Program-made: the position numbers and the translations under genes
The notes under the pieces: model-generated
Seen by the model: the letters and a program-made list of their open reading frames with translations, nothing else
Told to the model about the DNA's origin: nothing
The model's database searches: none
DNA from: Desulfovibrio sp.
GTDB lineage: Bacteria > Desulfobacterota > Desulfovibrionia > Desulfovibrionales > Desulfovibrionaceae
Assembly: GCA_024683955.1 (NCBI GenBank)
Contig: JAIKXS010000034.1
Location: 1-64,000 of the forward strand
Direction: 5' to 3'
DNA: 64,000 nt
Shown: one piece after another, positions 44,826 to 54,694 of the stretch
Position numbering within the stretch: the first letter of the stretch is position 1
Layout of the letters: each line of letters begins with the position of its first letter

Positions 44826-47774
44826 ATGGATTCTTCAATTCATATTGAGCACGCGAGACACCATAATCTGCGGGATCTGTCGCTTGATATTCCGCGAGAT
44901 GAACTTGTCGTTGTATGCGGTCCCTCCGGCTCGGGAAAATCCACACTGGCCTTTGATATTGTGTATGCTGAAGGTCAGAGACGGTATATGGAATCTCTTT
45001 CCGCTTACGCACGTCAGTTTCTTCCAAAGATGAATAAGCCCGATGTGGAAAAGATCGAGGGCCTTTCCCCGGCCATTTCTCTTGAACAGCAGGGCGGAGC
45101 TCATAATCCCCGTTCAACGGTCGGAACGGTAACAGAGATCTATGATTTTTTACGGGTTTTTTTTGCTCGGCTCGGCCAGTATTACTGCCCTGAATGTGGT
45201 AGGCCTATAGCGAGCATGTCCGTAGATGAAATAATCGTGCATATCCTGGAAAAACCCTTTGGCACCAAGTTCATGATTATTGCCCCCATTGTCGAGATGC
45301 AGAAGGGGACACAGCAGGACCGGCTGAAAAAGCTCAGGGCCGAAGGCTTTGTTAGGGTCCGTGTGGACGGAAGTGTTTTGCCGATAGAGGAAGTGCCTCC
45401 TCTGGATAAGAATAAAAAACACTCTCTCGATCTTGTTGTTGACAGACTGGTTGTCAAGGAAGGGATGCGGACGCGCCTTGCCGACGCTCTCGAACTGGCA
45501 CTGCGGTACGGAGAGGGCCGGGTTATTTTTCACGATGTCGCAGAAGGGAAGGACACCTTCTTCTCCACGGCCCAGGCCTGCCCCTTTTGTCATATCTCTA
45601 TGCCCAATGCATCCCCCCAGCTCTTTTCGTTTAATGGCCCCCAGGGTGCCTGTCCCCGATGTGTCGGCCTAGGGACGGTCGATTATTTTGAACCTCTCCT
45701 CATAGCTCCAAATCGAGGCCTTTCCCTGATCCAGGGCGCACTTTTGCCGTGGACGGCAAAAAAACTGATTGAACGCTACGGCAAGCCTCTAGCGGCCCTT
45801 GGAACACGTTTTGGCTTTACCCTTGAAACTCCCCTTGATACCTATTCCGATGAGGCTCTTTCCGCCCTGTTTTTCGGAGAGGACGAGTCAGGCGGCATTA
45901 AGGAGCGCTCCCTGGGGCTCAGGCGTAATTGGATGGGGGGCAATATCGCCCTCGGTGCACAAGGGGATTATCAGAGTCATCATTTCACCGATGCACAAAA
46001 GGCCCAGGAAGCCATTCAGGTGAGTTCCGAACGTTGGCCAGGCGTGGTGCCCCTTCTTGAAAAGGGCATGCAGTACGGCGACGCATGGAGGGAGGAACTC
46101 GGTCGTTTCCGGAATGCCATGCAGTGTCCTGACTGTCATGGGCAGCGTCTCAGGAAGGAAGCTCTTTCGCTCAAAATCGACGGATGCACCATCGCTGAGT
46201 TTTGTGATCTCTCTATTTCAAAGGAGCTTGAATGGCTTGACGAACGTCGATTCACAGGCCGCAGAGAGACTATTTTTGCGCCGCTCAAAAAAGAACTTTC
46301 CGCAAGACTGCGATTTTTGCAGGAGGTGGGACTTCATTATCTGACTCTTTCCCGTTCTATGATGACCCTGTCAGGGGGAGAGGCCCAGCGTATTCGTCTG
46401 GCTTCCCAGCTTGGCTCGGGACTAGTCGGTGTGACCTACGTGCTTGATGAACCTTCCGTCGGTCTCCATCCGAGTGATAACGCCCGCCTTCTTGCCACGC
46501 TTCGGTCCTTAAAGGATCGGGGTAACACCGTTCTTGTTGTGGAACATGATGCCTCAACCATTTGTGCCGCGGATACGGTGATTGAGATGGGGCCCGGGTC
46601 CGGTGAGCATGGGGGGGAGGTTCTTTATACGGGCAGTGTTGACAGGCTTCTTTCGGAAGAACAGACCCTCACTGCAAGGCATCTGCGCGGGGAGGAGGCC
46701 GTTCCTTTGCCTGATGTTCGCAGGTCACCCCAGGGATTTCTGCTCCTCAAGCACGTCACCACGAACAATCTCAAGGGGATTGACTGCCGTATTCCCGTCC
46801 AGGTGCTGACGTGTGTGACGGGTGTTTCCGGATCGGGAAAGAGTTCCCTCGTTGTTGAAACCCTGTATAAACATGTGGCACTTGCGCTTGGTCAACGTGT
46901 CGAGCAGCCTGGCTCGATAGACGGGCTTGTTTATGAGGGCTGCACTCCTTTCGAGAGGATCATTGCCATCGACCAGAGTCCCATTGGTCGTACGCCGAGA
47001 TCGAATCCCGCCACCTACACGAAAATTTTCGACGAGATCCGTACTATTTTTGCCGCAACCGTTGATGCGAAGAAGCGCGGCTACACGGCGGGTCGTTTCA
47101 GCTTTAACGTGCCAGGAGGACGCTGTGAAACCTGCCGCGGAGAGGGACAGGTGCGGGTTGAAATGCATTTTTTGCCGGATATCTTTGTTAACTGCGACGT
47201 GTGCGGGGGCGTGCGTTACAACCATGAAACGCTAGAAGTGCGGTATAAGGGCCTAAATATAGCCGAAGTCCTTAATTTAACCGTTGAACAGGCACGCGTC
47301 TTTTTCTCCAATTACCCTTCACTTGAGCGCCGTCTGGCTGTTCTTGAGGATGTGGGACTTGGGTATGTGCGTCTTGGGCAACCCGCAACCACACTCTCGG
47401 GAGGAGAGGCCCAGCGGATTAAGATTTCCAAGGAACTCGGAAAGCACACCCTTCCGAATACTCTCTATATACTTGATGAACCAACGACAGGCCTGCATAT
47501 GCATGAGGTCGGAAAATTGATTCGCGTGCTTCACGCCTTGGTGGAGAAAGGGGCAAGCGTTGTCGTCATTGAGCACAATACCGACATGATTCTGGCGGCA
47601 GATTATGTCCTTGACCTGGGACCGGAGGGTGGGGAACACGGAGGATTCATCGTGTCTGAGGGCACGCCCGAATTTCTTGTGGCCGATCCTCATTCGGTGA
47701 CCGGTTCGTATTTGATGGCTGAACGTGTTGAACGCAAGAAACGTGCTAAAAAACGTTCTCCGGGCACGCCGTAG
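44826..47774 (+). CDS. uvrA: Excinuclease ABC subunit A
   Basis: UvrA scans DNA for bulky lesions as a dimer and loads UvrB in nucleotide excision repair. The 982-residue protein has two ABC ATPase halves: [14 protein letters not shown] (N) and [18 protein letters not shown] (C), signatures [12 protein letters not shown] and [12 protein letters not shown], and zinc fingers with [16 protein letters not shown] and CETCRGEGQ. The N-terminal [19 protein letters not shown] is standard. The ATG at 44826 has GAGG at 7 nt spacing and matches homologs better than an ATG 18 nt upstream. It is longer than the partial UvrA-like gene at 61768, which belongs to another branch. Confidence 0.96.
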   Translation: MDSSIHIEHARHHNLRDLSLDIPRDELVVVCGPSGSGKSTLAFDIVYAEGQRRYMESLSAYARQFLPKMNKPDVEKIEGLSPAISLEQQGGAHNPRSTVGTVTEIYDFLRVFFARLGQYYCPECGRPIASMSVDEIIVHILEKPFGTKFMIIAPIVEMQKGTQQDRLKKLRAEGFVRVRVDGSVLPIEEVPPLDKNKKHSLDLVVDRLVVKEGMRTRLADALELALRYGEGRVIFHDVAEGKDTFFSTAQACPFCHISMPNASPQLFSFNGPQGACPRCVGLGTVDYFEPLLIAPNRGLSLIQGALLPWTAKKLIERYGKPLAALGTRFGFTLETPLDTYSDEALSALFFGEDESGGIKERSLGLRRNWMGGNIALGAQGDYQSHHFTDAQKAQEAIQVSSERWPGVVPLLEKGMQYGDAWREELGRFRNAMQCPDCHGQRLRKEALSLKIDGCTIAEFCDLSISKELEWLDERRFTGRRETIFAPLKKELSARLRFLQEVGLHYLTLSRSMMTLSGGEAQRIRLASQLGSGLVGVTYVLDEPSVGLHPSDNARLLATLRSLKDRGNTVLVVEHDASTICAADTVIEMGPGSGEHGGEVLYTGSVDRLLSEEQTLTARHLRGEEAVPLPDVRRSPQGFLLLKHVTTNNLKGIDCRIPVQVLTCVTGVSGSGKSSLVVETLYKHVALALGQRVEQPGSIDGLVYEGCTPFERIIAIDQSPIGRTPRSNPATYTKIFDEIRTIFAATVDAKKRGYTAGRFSFNVPGGRCETCRGEGQVRVEMHFLPDIFVNCDVCGGVRYNHETLEVRYKGLNIAEVLNLTVEQARVFFSNYPSLERRLAVLEDVGLGYVRLGQPATTLSGGEAQRIKISKELGKHTLPNTLYILDEPTTGLHMHEVGKLIRVLHALVEKGASVVVIEHNTDMILAADYVLDLGPEGGEHGGFIVSEGTPEFLVADPHSVTGSYLMAERVERKKRAKKRSPGTP

Positions 47775-48007
47775 CCGTTTTGCACGACGGATGGGTTATT
47801 TTCGGCCTGCCTCTTTTGTGGTAGGCTTTGGATACCCTTTATGCCTTTGCGCCTTCAACGGATGTTTTTTTGCAGAACACGCGTAAGATGTGAGGACTGC
47901 TTCTCCTGCTTACGTTTTTCTGCGTGAACATCCCAAAATACGTATTTTTGGCAATGTGCCTGCAGTGTCTTTGTCTACCGTTACTCTTTACCGAAGAGGG
48001 AGTCTAC

Positions 48008-49990
48008 ATGCCTCAACTTATTTATGGCGTATGGGATGGTGTCCCCTACGACAATCGAGCTGGTTCCACGCCGTCAACGCCTCCTGGAGTGGATATAGAA
48101 GCCTTGGCGAATTTTGACGAAGGAAATCCTATTTCCGTGCTTATGAGCGAACGTGGATTCCTTGTCTTTGATGCGTCCGTTCCGCTTCTTTGGGCCATGC
48201 ACAAACACTTTATGAAGGTTGCCTCTGAATCATGCGGAAAATGTTCCCCATGCAGAACAGGGGCCGCGCTGCTTTGCAATGCCTTGAATAAAGCTATGAA
48301 CAAGGCGGATTTTTCTGACTGGGATACGCTTTCCGAGGTGGCTACGCAGATGAGAGAGACATCTCTCTGTGGCGTGGGAAAAACCGGACCGATTCCCCTT
48401 CTCGGCGCCCTTTCTTATTTCCGGGATCAACTGCAGGCAACGCCGTCCGACTTGAAACACGGATTCTACAGTGCCATGACAAGCCCGTGTATTGAAGCCT
48501 GCCCGGGGCTTGTCAATATTCCTCGTTATATAGACTACATCAAAGACGGGCACGTTGATCTTTCGGCCAACGTGGTCTTACAGCACTATCCGCTTGTGGG
48601 GAGTTGCGGGCGTGTTTGCGTCAGAAGCTGCGAAAAGGCCTGTAAGCGGGGGCATGTTGATGCTCCTGTCTCCATTCGAAATCTCAAGCGTTTTGCTGCG
48701 GACAAGGCCCTGGCGAGCGGTATGCTCACTCCCATTAACGCGACGACAGTTCACGAGGAACGAGTGGCAGTGGTCGGGGCAGGCCCAGTTGGTATTGCCT
48801 GCGCGTATCACCTCCTTCGCCGCGGCTATCCGGTGGATATCTTTGAGGCGAAATCGGACGCCGGCGGGATGATCCGCTACGGAATACCTATCTATCGGCT
48901 GCCGAAGGAAACCTTAAACGATGAGATCTCCATTGTGACTGCCATGGGGGCCAAGATCGCCTACGGGCAGAAGCTTGGCAAAGATTTCCACGTCGATGAT
49001 CTCTTCAAAAATGGCTACCAGGCCGTGTTCATTGCCTGCGGTTGTCCCGAAGGCACGTATCTCGGTATGCCGGGTGAAGATACTTCTCTGGCCGGTTACG
49101 AGAACGGGATTGAATTCCTTGAGCGCGTTTATGAAGGCGTTCAGCACGGGACTCCGCCGAAGCTTGAGGGTGACGTAGTGGTCGTCGGAGGCGGCAACGT
49201 TGCCATGGACTGCTGTCGTGCCGCGAAGCGCGTTGCGACGGGAGCCGTGCACATAATCTACCGGCGTACAGAAGCCGATGCACCGGCTGATCCCGAGGAG
49301 ATCGAAGCGGCTCGCGCTGAAGGGGTACAGTTCCATTTTCTATGTGGACAAAAATCCCTTGAGGTCTCAAATGGCTCTATTACGGGACTGAGGGTGCAGG
49401 ATATGGAGAGGACAGAGCCGGACGCGAGCGGAAGACGCGGTGTCAAACCAAAGGAAGGGTCGGATTACGTCCTCCCCTGTTCCCATGTGATAGCCGCCAT
49501 TGGGCAGAAAACAAGTGCCTCCATGCTCACGGAGGAAGACGGTATTGCCCGAGACAGGAAAAATTGCATTATGGTCAACTCGGCGCAGGAAACGAACCGT
49601 CCGGGGGTCTTTGCGGCCGGCGACTGTACAGTTGGTCCCAGGGCTTCCGGGCCGACAACCATGATCATGGGGATGGGACAGGCATATTTTGCAGCGCGGT
49701 CTATAGACCGGTACCTGCGAAAGGGCCGTGTCTCCTTTGACTCCCGTTGGAGGATGTCAGAATTAATCACCAACGCCCATCTTATGCGTGATGATGAGGA
49801 TGTGCCGTCGAAGATCCCTGCAGAACGCTGTCAGGTTCGTGAATTGCCGGCGGAGGAGCGTGCCGGAACTTTTGAGGAAGTGGAGCAGACGATGACGCAA
49901 GAGGAGGCGTGGCTCGAGGCCGCCCGTTGTATGCGCTGCTACAGAATTTATTCCGTGGTCACGGCACAGCATGTCCCTGGCGGGGAATAG
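48008..49990 (+). CDS. NuoF-type Fe-S module fused to NfnB/GltD-like NAD(P)H oxidoreductase, hydrogenase partner
   Basis: A 660-residue fusion. Residues 1-135 match the end of NuoF/HndC, with the 4Fe-4S ligands Cys76, Cys79, Cys82 (SCGKCSPC) and Cys121 (SLCGVG), but without the NADH/FMN domain. Residues 155-230 are a GltD-type 4Fe-4S region (CIEACPG, CGRVCVRSCEKAC). Then come an FAD-binding VAVVGAGPVGIACAYHL, an NAD(P)H-binding VVVVGGGNVAMDCCRAA, and FAAGDCTVGP. It would pass electrons between NAD(P)(H) and the hydrogenase encoded 12 nt downstream. I used the ATG at 48008 (GAGGGAG upstream); the frame is open for 28 more codons. The direction of electron flow and NAD or NADP preference cannot be seen. 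Confidence 0.9.
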   Translation: MPQLIYGVWDGVPYDNRAGSTPSTPPGVDIEALANFDEGNPISVLMSERGFLVFDASVPLLWAMHKHFMKVASESCGKCSPCRTGAALLCNALNKAMNKADFSDWDTLSEVATQMRETSLCGVGKTGPIPLLGALSYFRDQLQATPSDLKHGFYSAMTSPCIEACPGLVNIPRYIDYIKDGHVDLSANVVLQHYPLVGSCGRVCVRSCEKACKRGHVDAPVSIRNLKRFAADKALASGMLTPINATTVHEERVAVVGAGPVGIACAYHLLRRGYPVDIFEAKSDAGGMIRYGIPIYRLPKETLNDEISIVTAMGAKIAYGQKLGKDFHVDDLFKNGYQAVFIACGCPEGTYLGMPGEDTSLAGYENGIEFLERVYEGVQHGTPPKLEGDVVVVGGGNVAMDCCRAAKRVATGAVHIIYRRTEADAPADPEEIEAARAEGVQFHFLCGQKSLEVSNGSITGLRVQDMERTEPDASGRRGVKPKEGSDYVLPCSHVIAAIGQKTSASMLTEEDGIARDRKNCIMVNSAQETNRPGVFAAGDCTVGPRASGPTTMIMGMGQAYFAARSIDRYLRKGRVSFDSRWRMSELITNAHLMRDDEDVPSKIPAERCQVRELPAEERAGTFEEVEQTMTQEEAWLEAARCMRCYRIYSVVTAQHVPGGE

Positions 49991-50002
49991 GTGGAAATCA
50001 TC

Positions 50003-51802
50003 ATGAAAGCATATATCAATAATCGTGAATACGAATTTGAGGCTAACGAAAGCATCCTCGACGTGGCGAGACGCAACGGCATTTTTATTCCTTCCCTGTG
50101 CCGTTTTGAGCCCCTGCACCACAAGCCGGCCACCTGCAGGGTCTGTCTTGTACAGGTAACAGATGAGCACGGCACACGCATGGTGACATCCTGTGATACG
50201 CCCATGAAAGAGGGTATGCGTGTTGATACCTTTTCTAAAAAGGTCCGTGACATGCAGCGTACACAGGTCGAGATGATCCTGGCCGATCACAATCAGGACT
50301 GTGCCTCCTGCGCCCGGCACGGCGACTGTGAGTTGCAGGACCTGAGCGAGGCCGTTGGGCTTCGCCGCAACCGTTTTGCCAGCATTCTCCAAAAGCCGGC
50401 GGCGGGCAGACTCTATGACGACTCTGCTCATGCCATGGTCCGGGATATGACAAAGTGCATACGGTGCCTGCGTTGCGTTGAGGTTTGTCGTACAGTCCAG
50501 GGCGTGTCTGCGTTGACGGTTGATGGAAAAGGGCTGGGGTCTTTCATCGGCGTTGGCATGGCTCCGGATCATTGCTCCTCTGCCTGTATTCAATGTGGAC
50601 AGTGTACCCTTGTCTGTCCCACGGGAGCTCTGGCCGAACGGGACCAGAATGATGTTGTTCTCGATTACCTGGCTTCTCCGGATGTAACGACTGTCTTCAG
50701 CTTTGCTCCTTCGGTGCGAGTCCTTATGGGGGATGAGTTCGGCATGGCGCCTGGCAGCAATGTAGAAGGTAAAATCGTTGCGGCAATGCGCGCTATAGGA
50801 GCCGATATTGTTATTGATACGGATTTCGGTGCGGACGTGACGATTATGGAGGAGGGGACCGAGCTGCTTGGACGGGTGACCAATGGGGGCGTGCTGCCCA
50901 TGTTTACCTCGTGCTGCCCTGGCTGGATCAATTATGCTGAAAAGCACATTCCCGAAATTTTGCCGCACCTGTCCACTACCCGTTCCCCTCAGGGAATCCA
51001 GGGAGCTCTTTCTAAAAGTTATCTGCCGAAAAAGATGGGGATAGATCCGAAACGGCTTAAGACCATTTCCGTCATGCCGTGTATCGCGAAAAAGGATGAG
51101 GCTGCCCGGCCGCAACTGGCCCGTGACGGTGTCCCCGATACGGATGTGGTCCTCTCCGTACGCGAGTTTTCACGTCTTTTGCGTCGTATGGGCGTTGATT
51201 TTTCCTCAATTGCTCCAGAACCGTTTGACAATCCCTTTATGAGTGCCTCCACGGGTGCGGCCGTCATTTTCGGGACCACGGGCGGCGTCATGGAGGCGGC
51301 CGTTCGTACTGTCTACGCCATTTTAAATGGAGAGGAGCTTTCCGGTATTGAGGCAACTCCTTTGCGTGGTCTTGAAGGCGTGCGCGAGGCGGAACTGGAT
51401 CTGGGGCCGAAGGTGGGCAAGGTCAAGGTTGCCATCTGTCATGGTCTGCGTAACGCCAGAATTCTGGCCGAACAGGCGTTGCGCGGTGAAAGCCCCTATA
51501 CCTTTATTGAGGTGATGGCCTGTCCCGGCGGCTGTATAGACGGGGGCGGAACAACCCGCGTGAAGCAGAAGTATCATTTTGGGAAGGAGCGCCGTAATCA
51601 GTCTCTCTATGCCATTGATCGTTCAATGCCACTCAGACAGTCGCACAACAATCCTCAGGTGAAGCTGTTGTACAGCGATTACCTCGAGGCACCCAATTCG
51701 GAAAAGGCACATCATCTGCTGCATACGGCCTACAAGAACAGAAAGGATGTTCCAAGCCAGAGCATCGATGAAAATAGACGAAAGCTGACCCTGACAGAGT
51801 AG
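50003..51802 (+). CDS. [FeFe]-hydrogenase catalytic subunit
   Basis: A 599-residue hydrogenase of the M3 type. N-terminal [2Fe-2S] ferredoxin ligands are Cys33, Cys45, Cys48 and Cys64. The His-ligated cluster has His96, Cys100, Cys103 and Cys109. Two 4Fe-4S clusters use Cys152/155/158/162 and Cys195/198/201/205. The H-cluster motifs are TSCCPGW (302-308), MPCIAKKDE (358-366) and EVMACPGGCIDGGGTT (503-518). A small-subunit-like tail (LYAIDRSMPLRQSHNNP) follows. L3 ends in GGGTT where GGGQP is usual. The ATG at 50003 was chosen over 49991 for its AGGTGGA site. With the GltD-like partner it resembles glutamate-synthase-linked group A hydrogenases. Confidence 0.96.
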   Translation: MKAYINNREYEFEANESILDVARRNGIFIPSLCRFEPLHHKPATCRVCLVQVTDEHGTRMVTSCDTPMKEGMRVDTFSKKVRDMQRTQVEMILADHNQDCASCARHGDCELQDLSEAVGLRRNRFASILQKPAAGRLYDDSAHAMVRDMTKCIRCLRCVEVCRTVQGVSALTVDGKGLGSFIGVGMAPDHCSSACIQCGQCTLVCPTGALAERDQNDVVLDYLASPDVTTVFSFAPSVRVLMGDEFGMAPGSNVEGKIVAAMRAIGADIVIDTDFGADVTIMEEGTELLGRVTNGGVLPMFTSCCPGWINYAEKHIPEILPHLSTTRSPQGIQGALSKSYLPKKMGIDPKRLKTISVMPCIAKKDEAARPQLARDGVPDTDVVLSVREFSRLLRRMGVDFSSIAPEPFDNPFMSASTGAAVIFGTTGGVMEAAVRTVYAILNGEELSGIEATPLRGLEGVREAELDLGPKVGKVKVAICHGLRNARILAEQALRGESPYTFIEVMACPGGCIDGGGTTRVKQKYHFGKERRNQSLYAIDRSMPLRQSHNNPQVKLLYSDYLEAPNSEKAHHLLHTAYKNRKDVPSQSIDENRRKLTLTE

Positions 51803-51909
51803 GGAATGGACACGGCAGATCCTGCACGGCGGGATCCCTATGGGCAATATAGACTGTCTCTCCGGGGTATCACGTTTCAGCTGCCGTACCGTTCCGTGTC
51901 ATGATGAAC

Positions 51910-51940
51910 AAGAAAACCTCCCTGACGGGAGGTTTTCTTT
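51910..51940 (+). terminator. Terminator of the hydrogenase operon
   Basis: A perfect 13-bp stem (51910-51922 with 51927-51939), loop TGAC, ending in a T-rich arm. It starts about 108 nt after the hydrogenase stop codon. Confidence 0.9.
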
Positions 51941-51975
51941 GATTTCTGAGGGAGTGCTTCCCGTTTTAGCAGAGC

Positions 51976-52134
51976 TCAACGGCAGCCGTTTTCCTTTGAA
52001 GGGCTTTTCTTTCCGCAACTGCAGCCGCAACCGCAGCTACAACCCCCTCCCTTAAGATTGTTGTAGATGCGATACCCAAAAAAAGCAAATGCAGCAGCCA
52101 CAATACAAATAACGAGAATAGTATCGAAGTTCAT
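51976..52134 (-). CDS. FeoB-associated Cys-rich membrane protein
   Basis: A 52-residue protein: one membrane helix (LVICIVAAAFAFFGYRIY, about 7-24) and then GGGCSCGCGCSCGKK with five cysteines in alternation, plus one more near the end. This is the FeoB-associated Cys-rich membrane protein family, normally coded next to the iron transporter FeoB, where it may help handle Fe2+. GGAG precedes the ATG at 52134. FeoB itself is not in the window. The neighbouring Fur-family gene and the iron-rich hydrogenase operon are a suggestive setting, but the peptide is an orphan here. Confidence 0.85.
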   Translation of the reverse strand: MNFDTILVICIVAAAFAFFGYRIYNNLKGGGCSCGCGCSCGKKSPSKENGCR

Positions 52135-52610
52135 CAGTTCTCCAGTATTGTATCCTGGTCTGTACTCCCAGGAAAATACTGCCTCCGTTATTGGTTATGT
52201 TATAGTTGTCCTCCAAATTTTATATTCGTAAAAAATATCTATGCTATAAAATTGGGAGATAAGAGAAAAATGTCGCCTCAAAGTGTATCAATGTTAGTCG
52301 GAGTGTCCATTTTTGCCTGGAAGAGAGGATGTTGTTCGTATGGCCCCGCCTTTTAGAAGAATGGGGATATGAGGAATTAGAAATAGATTACGCCTTTCAA
52401 TTTCTTTTTGCAAACAGAAATACCCTTTCTAGCTAAAACGCAGAGATTCCGTGTCGGCAGTTCGCTGTTAGAAAATGCTGCACAGAAGAGAACTCAGTGC
52501 AGGTCGCCGTCATTACGGCAATGAGCCCGGAGACGACTCAAGATAAAAACGTGACCTGTCCTCTTGCTGAGGCAGTGGGAGAATATGAAGATTGATAAGT
52601 TTTGGTGGCT
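52135..52610. other. Intergenic region
   Basis: A 476-base gap between fur and the Cys-rich protein gene, both on the minus strand. No gene was found. It should contain the promoter of the Cys-rich gene; I did not recognise a clear Fur box. Confidence 0.4.
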
Positions 52611-53066
52611 TTAGCGACGTGAAGCGTTTTTACGACACTCTTCACAGATACCGTAAAGGTTATGCACATGTCCGGTTAATGTGAATCCACGTTCCTTAGC
52701 GATTTCTTTTTGCCATTTCTCAATTTTTTGATCGTAGATTTCTTCTATTTTGCCACATTGCAAACAAATAAGATGGTCATGGTGACTCGTAGGATTGGCT
52801 ATTTCGTAGCGGGTGATGTCATCGCTAAAGTGAATTTCCGTCGCAAAACCAGCTTCACAGAGAAGTTTTAGTGTGCGGTAAACCGTCGTCTGCCCGATGC
52901 TTGCATCTTCTTTTGAAACAATCTGATAAAATTCCTCAAGTGAATGATGCCCGGAGAGATTGAAAAAGGTTTCTGCAATGATTTTGCGTTGCTGTGTTGT
53001 ATTCATTCCTTTCTGTTTCATGAAGGAAAGAAAATTTTCGACAGAGGCCATTTTATCCTCATTCAT
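52611..53066 (-). CDS. Fur/PerR-family metalloregulator
   Basis: A 151-residue regulator with the winged-helix DNA-binding domain (SLEEFYQIVSKEDASIGQTT then VYRTLKLLCEAG) and the dimerisation and metal-binding half with HHDHLICLQCGKI and YGICEECRK; the two CxxC pairs hold structural zinc. Fur (iron) and PerR (peroxide) have very similar sequences and I cannot separate them; the key PerR Asp/Asn position is not decisive by eye. I chose the ATG at 53066, 6 nt after GGAG. Only 18 bases separate it from the right end of an IS200/IS605 remnant on the same strand. Its promoter therefore lies in or beyond that remnant. Confidence 0.92.
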   Translation of the reverse strand: MNEDKMASVENFLSFMKQKGMNTTQQRKIIAETFFNLSGHHSLEEFYQIVSKEDASIGQTTVYRTLKLLCEAGFATEIHFSDDITRYEIANPTSHHDHLICLQCGKIEEIYDQKIEKWQKEIAKERGFTLTGHVHNLYGICEECRKNASRR

Positions 53067-53083
53067 GGTGATCTCCATGCATA

Positions 53084-53166
53084 TTGACATCCTTCCCTGT
53101 TTGACAGCGGGAGGGGCAAGGGTGTTTTGCCTCCAAACCGCGTTGCACGCGGAATCCGGCTCGAAA
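53084..53166 (-). mobile_element. IS200/IS605 right-end remnant upstream of fur
   Basis: On the minus strand the sequence ends with GGGAAGGATGTCAA at 53084-53097, where TCAA fits the right cleavage site of this family. A frame through it reads CQTGKDVN, like the (A)GEDVN tail of TnpB in the copy at 13.9 kb. Upstream similarity fades within about 80 bases, and no tnpA or tnpB gene remains. Confidence 0.55.
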
Positions 53167-53561
53167 ATGTTACGAATAAAAACGAAGCAAAAAGGGCACG
53201 TGAAAGCAAGGATAGTATGGACTGGAGATATAAATAGCGGGGGTAAAAGAATTGTTCCTTCCCCTGCCTTTCCTTAGGCACGATGCCCCTGTAACATGAG
53301 GAGTGTCACTGAGATTGTTTCTTGGTAATATGATGTGACACGCTGTTAAGAAACGAGCATATCCTTTTTTTTACCTCAGAACAACACCAAGAGCCAACTC
53401 AGTAGGGGATAATTGAAAACTTACAGATTTTTTTTCGTCATTTGTTATCAAAATAATTCAGGGCCCTTCATTTTGGGGGAGGTTTCCCGTGCAGCTGTAA
53501 TTTGCCTTGTTTAAGAACATCGGTTATTTTCGCATGGCAAAAATTAGCATCGGAGTTTGAT
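53167..53561. other. Intergenic region upstream of recA
   Basis: About 395 bases without a supported gene. It must contain the recA promoter and probably the fur promoter. I did not find a convincing SOS/LexA box. Confidence 0.4.
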
Positions 53562-54644
53562 ATGGCCAAAAAATCACCATCCTTGCCTGAAGACGCGCGT
53601 CTTGCCGCCTTAAATACAGCCCTTGCGACCATAGAGAGAAAATATGGCAAAGGCGCGGTTATGAAACTCTCCGACGGCGCGAGAGAAGATATCGAAGTCA
53701 TTCCCACAGGGTCCATCGGACTAGATCTCGCTCTTGGTGTCGGCGGTATCCCACGTGGTCGTGTTACGGAAATTTTTGGCCCTGAATCTTCCGGCAAAAC
53801 GACACTGACCCTGCACATTATTGCTGAATGCCAGAAGATGGGGGGCACCTGTGCCTTCATCGACGCCGAACACGCCCTGGATGTCTCCTATGCGGAAAAG
53901 CTCGGTGTCAAAACCGCGGATCTTCTTATTTCACAACCTGATTATGGCGAGCAGGCTCTGGAAATAGCCGACATGCTGGTGCGTTCGGGCGCCGTTGATC
54001 TGGTCGTGGTTGACTCGGTGGCCGCCCTTATTCCTCAGGCAGAGCTTGAGGGGGACATGGGTGAGACACAGGTGGGAGGCCACGCCCGCCTTATGTCACA
54101 TGCGTTGCGTAAGCTTACGGGCACGATTCATCGTTCCAAAACATCTCTTATCTTCATTAACCAGATTCGCATGAAGATCGGGATGCAGGGGTATGGCAGC
54201 CCCGAGACCACAACGGGCGGTAACGCATTGAAATTTTATTCCTCCGTACGCATGGATATCCGTCGTATCCAGACCCTTAAGGATAAAGAAGAATATTTTG
54301 GTTCCCGTACCAAAGTGAAGGTTGTGAAAAACAAGGTTTCCCCACCCTTCCGGAGTGCCACCTTTGATATTCTTTATGGAAAGGGAATTTCACGGGTTGG
54401 AGAGCTTATTGACTATGGTGTTGAGGGGAAAATCATCGAGCAGAGTGGCGCCTGGTTTGCCTTCGGAGCGGAAAAACTCGGTCAGGGCCGGGAAAAAGTA
54501 CGTGCTTTGCTTGAGGAAAACGAAGAGCTTCGTTCTGCTGTTGAGACAAAGGTCAGGGAATTTCTCGGTATGCATCCCCATGATTTCGTCCCCACAGACG
54601 ATGAGCGAGATGAGGGGCTCGACCCTGACTCCTTTGACGAATAG
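53562..54644 (+). CDS. recA: Recombinase A
   Basis: RecA drives strand exchange and SOS induction. The 360-residue protein has Walker [29 protein letters not shown] (Walker B), the L2-region [20 protein letters not shown], and the C-terminal acidic tail [16 protein letters not shown]. The ATG at 53562 has GGAG at good spacing; the frame is open upstream but with unrelated sequence. alaS starts 50 nt after it on the same strand. Confidence 0.98.
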   Translation: MAKKSPSLPEDARLAALNTALATIERKYGKGAVMKLSDGAREDIEVIPTGSIGLDLALGVGGIPRGRVTEIFGPESSGKTTLTLHIIAECQKMGGTCAFIDAEHALDVSYAEKLGVKTADLLISQPDYGEQALEIADMLVRSGAVDLVVVDSVAALIPQAELEGDMGETQVGGHARLMSHALRKLTGTIHRSKTSLIFINQIRMKIGMQGYGSPETTTGGNALKFYSSVRMDIRRIQTLKDKEEYFGSRTKVKVVKNKVSPPFRSATFDILYGKGISRVGELIDYGVEGKIIEQSGAWFAFGAEKLGQGREKVRALLEENEELRSAVETKVREFLGMHPHDFVPTDDERDEGLDPDSFDE

Positions 54645-54694
54645 CAGTGTGTCGTCAGGCGTTTACAGAACTTTCACTGCTGCAAGGAAAAAGA

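Noticed and set aside
49763-51115. Open frame of 450 codons on the minus strand opposite the hydrogenase genes
   Set aside because: Same reason: the plus-strand hydrogenase and its partner have intact motifs throughout.
53340-53561. SOS/LexA box upstream of recA
   Set aside because: No convincing palindromic operator was found; listing one would be a guess.
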